A stretch of 64,000 bases of DNA from Pedobacter boryungensis. Lineage in GTDB: Bacteria; Bacteroidota; Bacteroidia; Sphingobacteriales; Sphingobacteriaceae. Each line of letters begins with the position of its first letter. Position 1 is the stretch's first letter. A program made the translations under genes and the position numbers. Positions 63,740 through 64,000 of this stretch are shown piece by piece. The stretch is taken from assembly GCF_013204825.1 (NCBI RefSeq), contig NZ_JABMKV010000003.1:186001-250000 (forward strand), given 5' to 3'. The notes beneath the pieces were generated by a model. The model had not been told where the DNA came from, made no database searches, and saw only the letters and a list, made by a program, of their open reading frames with translations.

Positions 63740-64000
63740 TTATAAATTTTTTAAAGCTATTTTAATCATTTGCTCAACAGTTAAATCCTGATCTGCCTTT
63801 TTAAGAGCATTATCAATGGCTTTTTCTGCAACTTGTTTCCCAAATCCGAGCATAATTAATGCAGATAACGCCTCATCTCTAGTTGTATTATGTAGCGGCA
63901 TAGAAATTAAAGTATCTGGCCCTTCTTTCTTTAATTTATCTTGTAATTCCAATACAATTCTTTGGGCAGATTTTGCACCTATCCCCTTAATTTGCTGTAT
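63740..64000 (-). CDS. ruvA: Holliday junction branch-migration protein RuvA (3' part)
   Basis: Only the C-terminal 86 codons are inside the window; the gene continues past position 64000. Reading in from the edge gives a helix-hairpin-helix segment, IKGIGAKSAQRIVLELQDKL, which is the RuvA DNA-binding HhH. The acidic-linker and C-terminal domain III follow, ALSALIMLGFGKQVAEKAI and VEQMIKIALKNL, which contacts RuvB. RuvA binds Holliday junctions in recombination repair. It lies 10 nt before sprA and is probably co-transcribed. Confidence 0.93.
   Translation of the reverse strand: MQQIKGIGAKSAQRIVLELQDKLKKEGPDTLISMPLHNTTRDEALSALIMLGFGKQVAEKAIDNALKKADQDLTVEQMIKIALKNL

Noticed and set aside
1-64000. 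CRISPR arrays, tRNA, rRNA, integrases, prophage or transposases
   Set aside because: I scanned for repeat-spacer patterns, tRNA-like T-arms and mobile-element proteins and saw none.

Overview
The window is AT-rich chromosomal DNA from a Bacteroidota bacterium, most likely Sphingobacteriaceae and close to Pedobacter (inference). Supporting signs are a SusC/SusD pair, sprA of the type IX secretion system beside ruvA and gcvH, Bacteroidota promoters of the form TTTG-N19-22-TAnnTTTG, almost no Shine-Dalgarno sequences, and an OMP_b-brl_3-type TonB-dependent barrel. It is mostly housekeeping DNA. I saw no prophage, integrase, transposase, CRISPR array, tRNA or rRNA.

Layout. 1-6557: an outer-membrane uptake locus (SusC, SusD, a fasciclin-like lipoprotein and a DUF5007-like lipoprotein) ending in a strong terminator. 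6558-7072: a gene-free stretch with an 11-bp tandem array. 7073-12788: a GNAT acetyltransferase, then a minus-strand block with threonine aldolase, an S41 protease, an AraC regulator, a DUF4242 protein and a CtpA-type protease. 13065-15757: murQ, an unknown protein, a DUF4160/DUF2442 pair and a BI-1 membrane protein. 15876-21238: a SAM-I riboswitch followed by metH, a four-helix-bundle gene and metF. 21309-26180: the minus-strand thrA-thrB-thrC operon, preceded by a Thr/Ile-rich leader peptide and an intrinsic terminator, which is a textbook attenuator layout. 26570-29279: rsgA, dtd and a MazG-like gene facing HIT and greA; greA has a terminator hairpin in its short leader. 29583-34315: an M1 peptidase, then the minus-strand block rsmA, 2-hydroxyacid dehydrogenase, OsmC and membrane protein. 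34484-43171: pdxA, a sulfurtransferase, the fatty-acid cluster DUF177-rpmF-plsX-fabH-accB-accC, tatC and rpiB. 43237-49608: an M28 peptidase, lutB, a fused two-oxoacid dehydrogenase E1 and a lipoprotein. 49560-55435, minus strand: feoA-feoB-SprT-like and a large outer-membrane barrel. 55686-64000, minus strand: ruvA (cut by the window edge), sprA, gcvH and vanZ.

How it fits together. Methionine supply is controlled by SAM at the riboswitch. The neighbouring threonine pathway appears controlled by Thr/Ile-tRNA charging through the leader peptide. The fatty-acid genes make malonyl-CoA (acc), start chains (fabH) and hand acyl groups to phospholipid synthesis (plsX). SprA supplies the T9SS outer-membrane channel. 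Several genes (rsgA, rsmA, lutB) have a -7 promoter box only 4-7 nt before their start codons, which suggests leaderless mRNAs. The most interesting observations are regulatory: the thr attenuator, the greA leader terminator, the repeat lodged between the SAM riboswitch and metH, a similar repeat between accB and accC, and two short tandem arrays. I found no clearly new multi-gene system. The best candidate is the DUF4160/DUF2442 pair.
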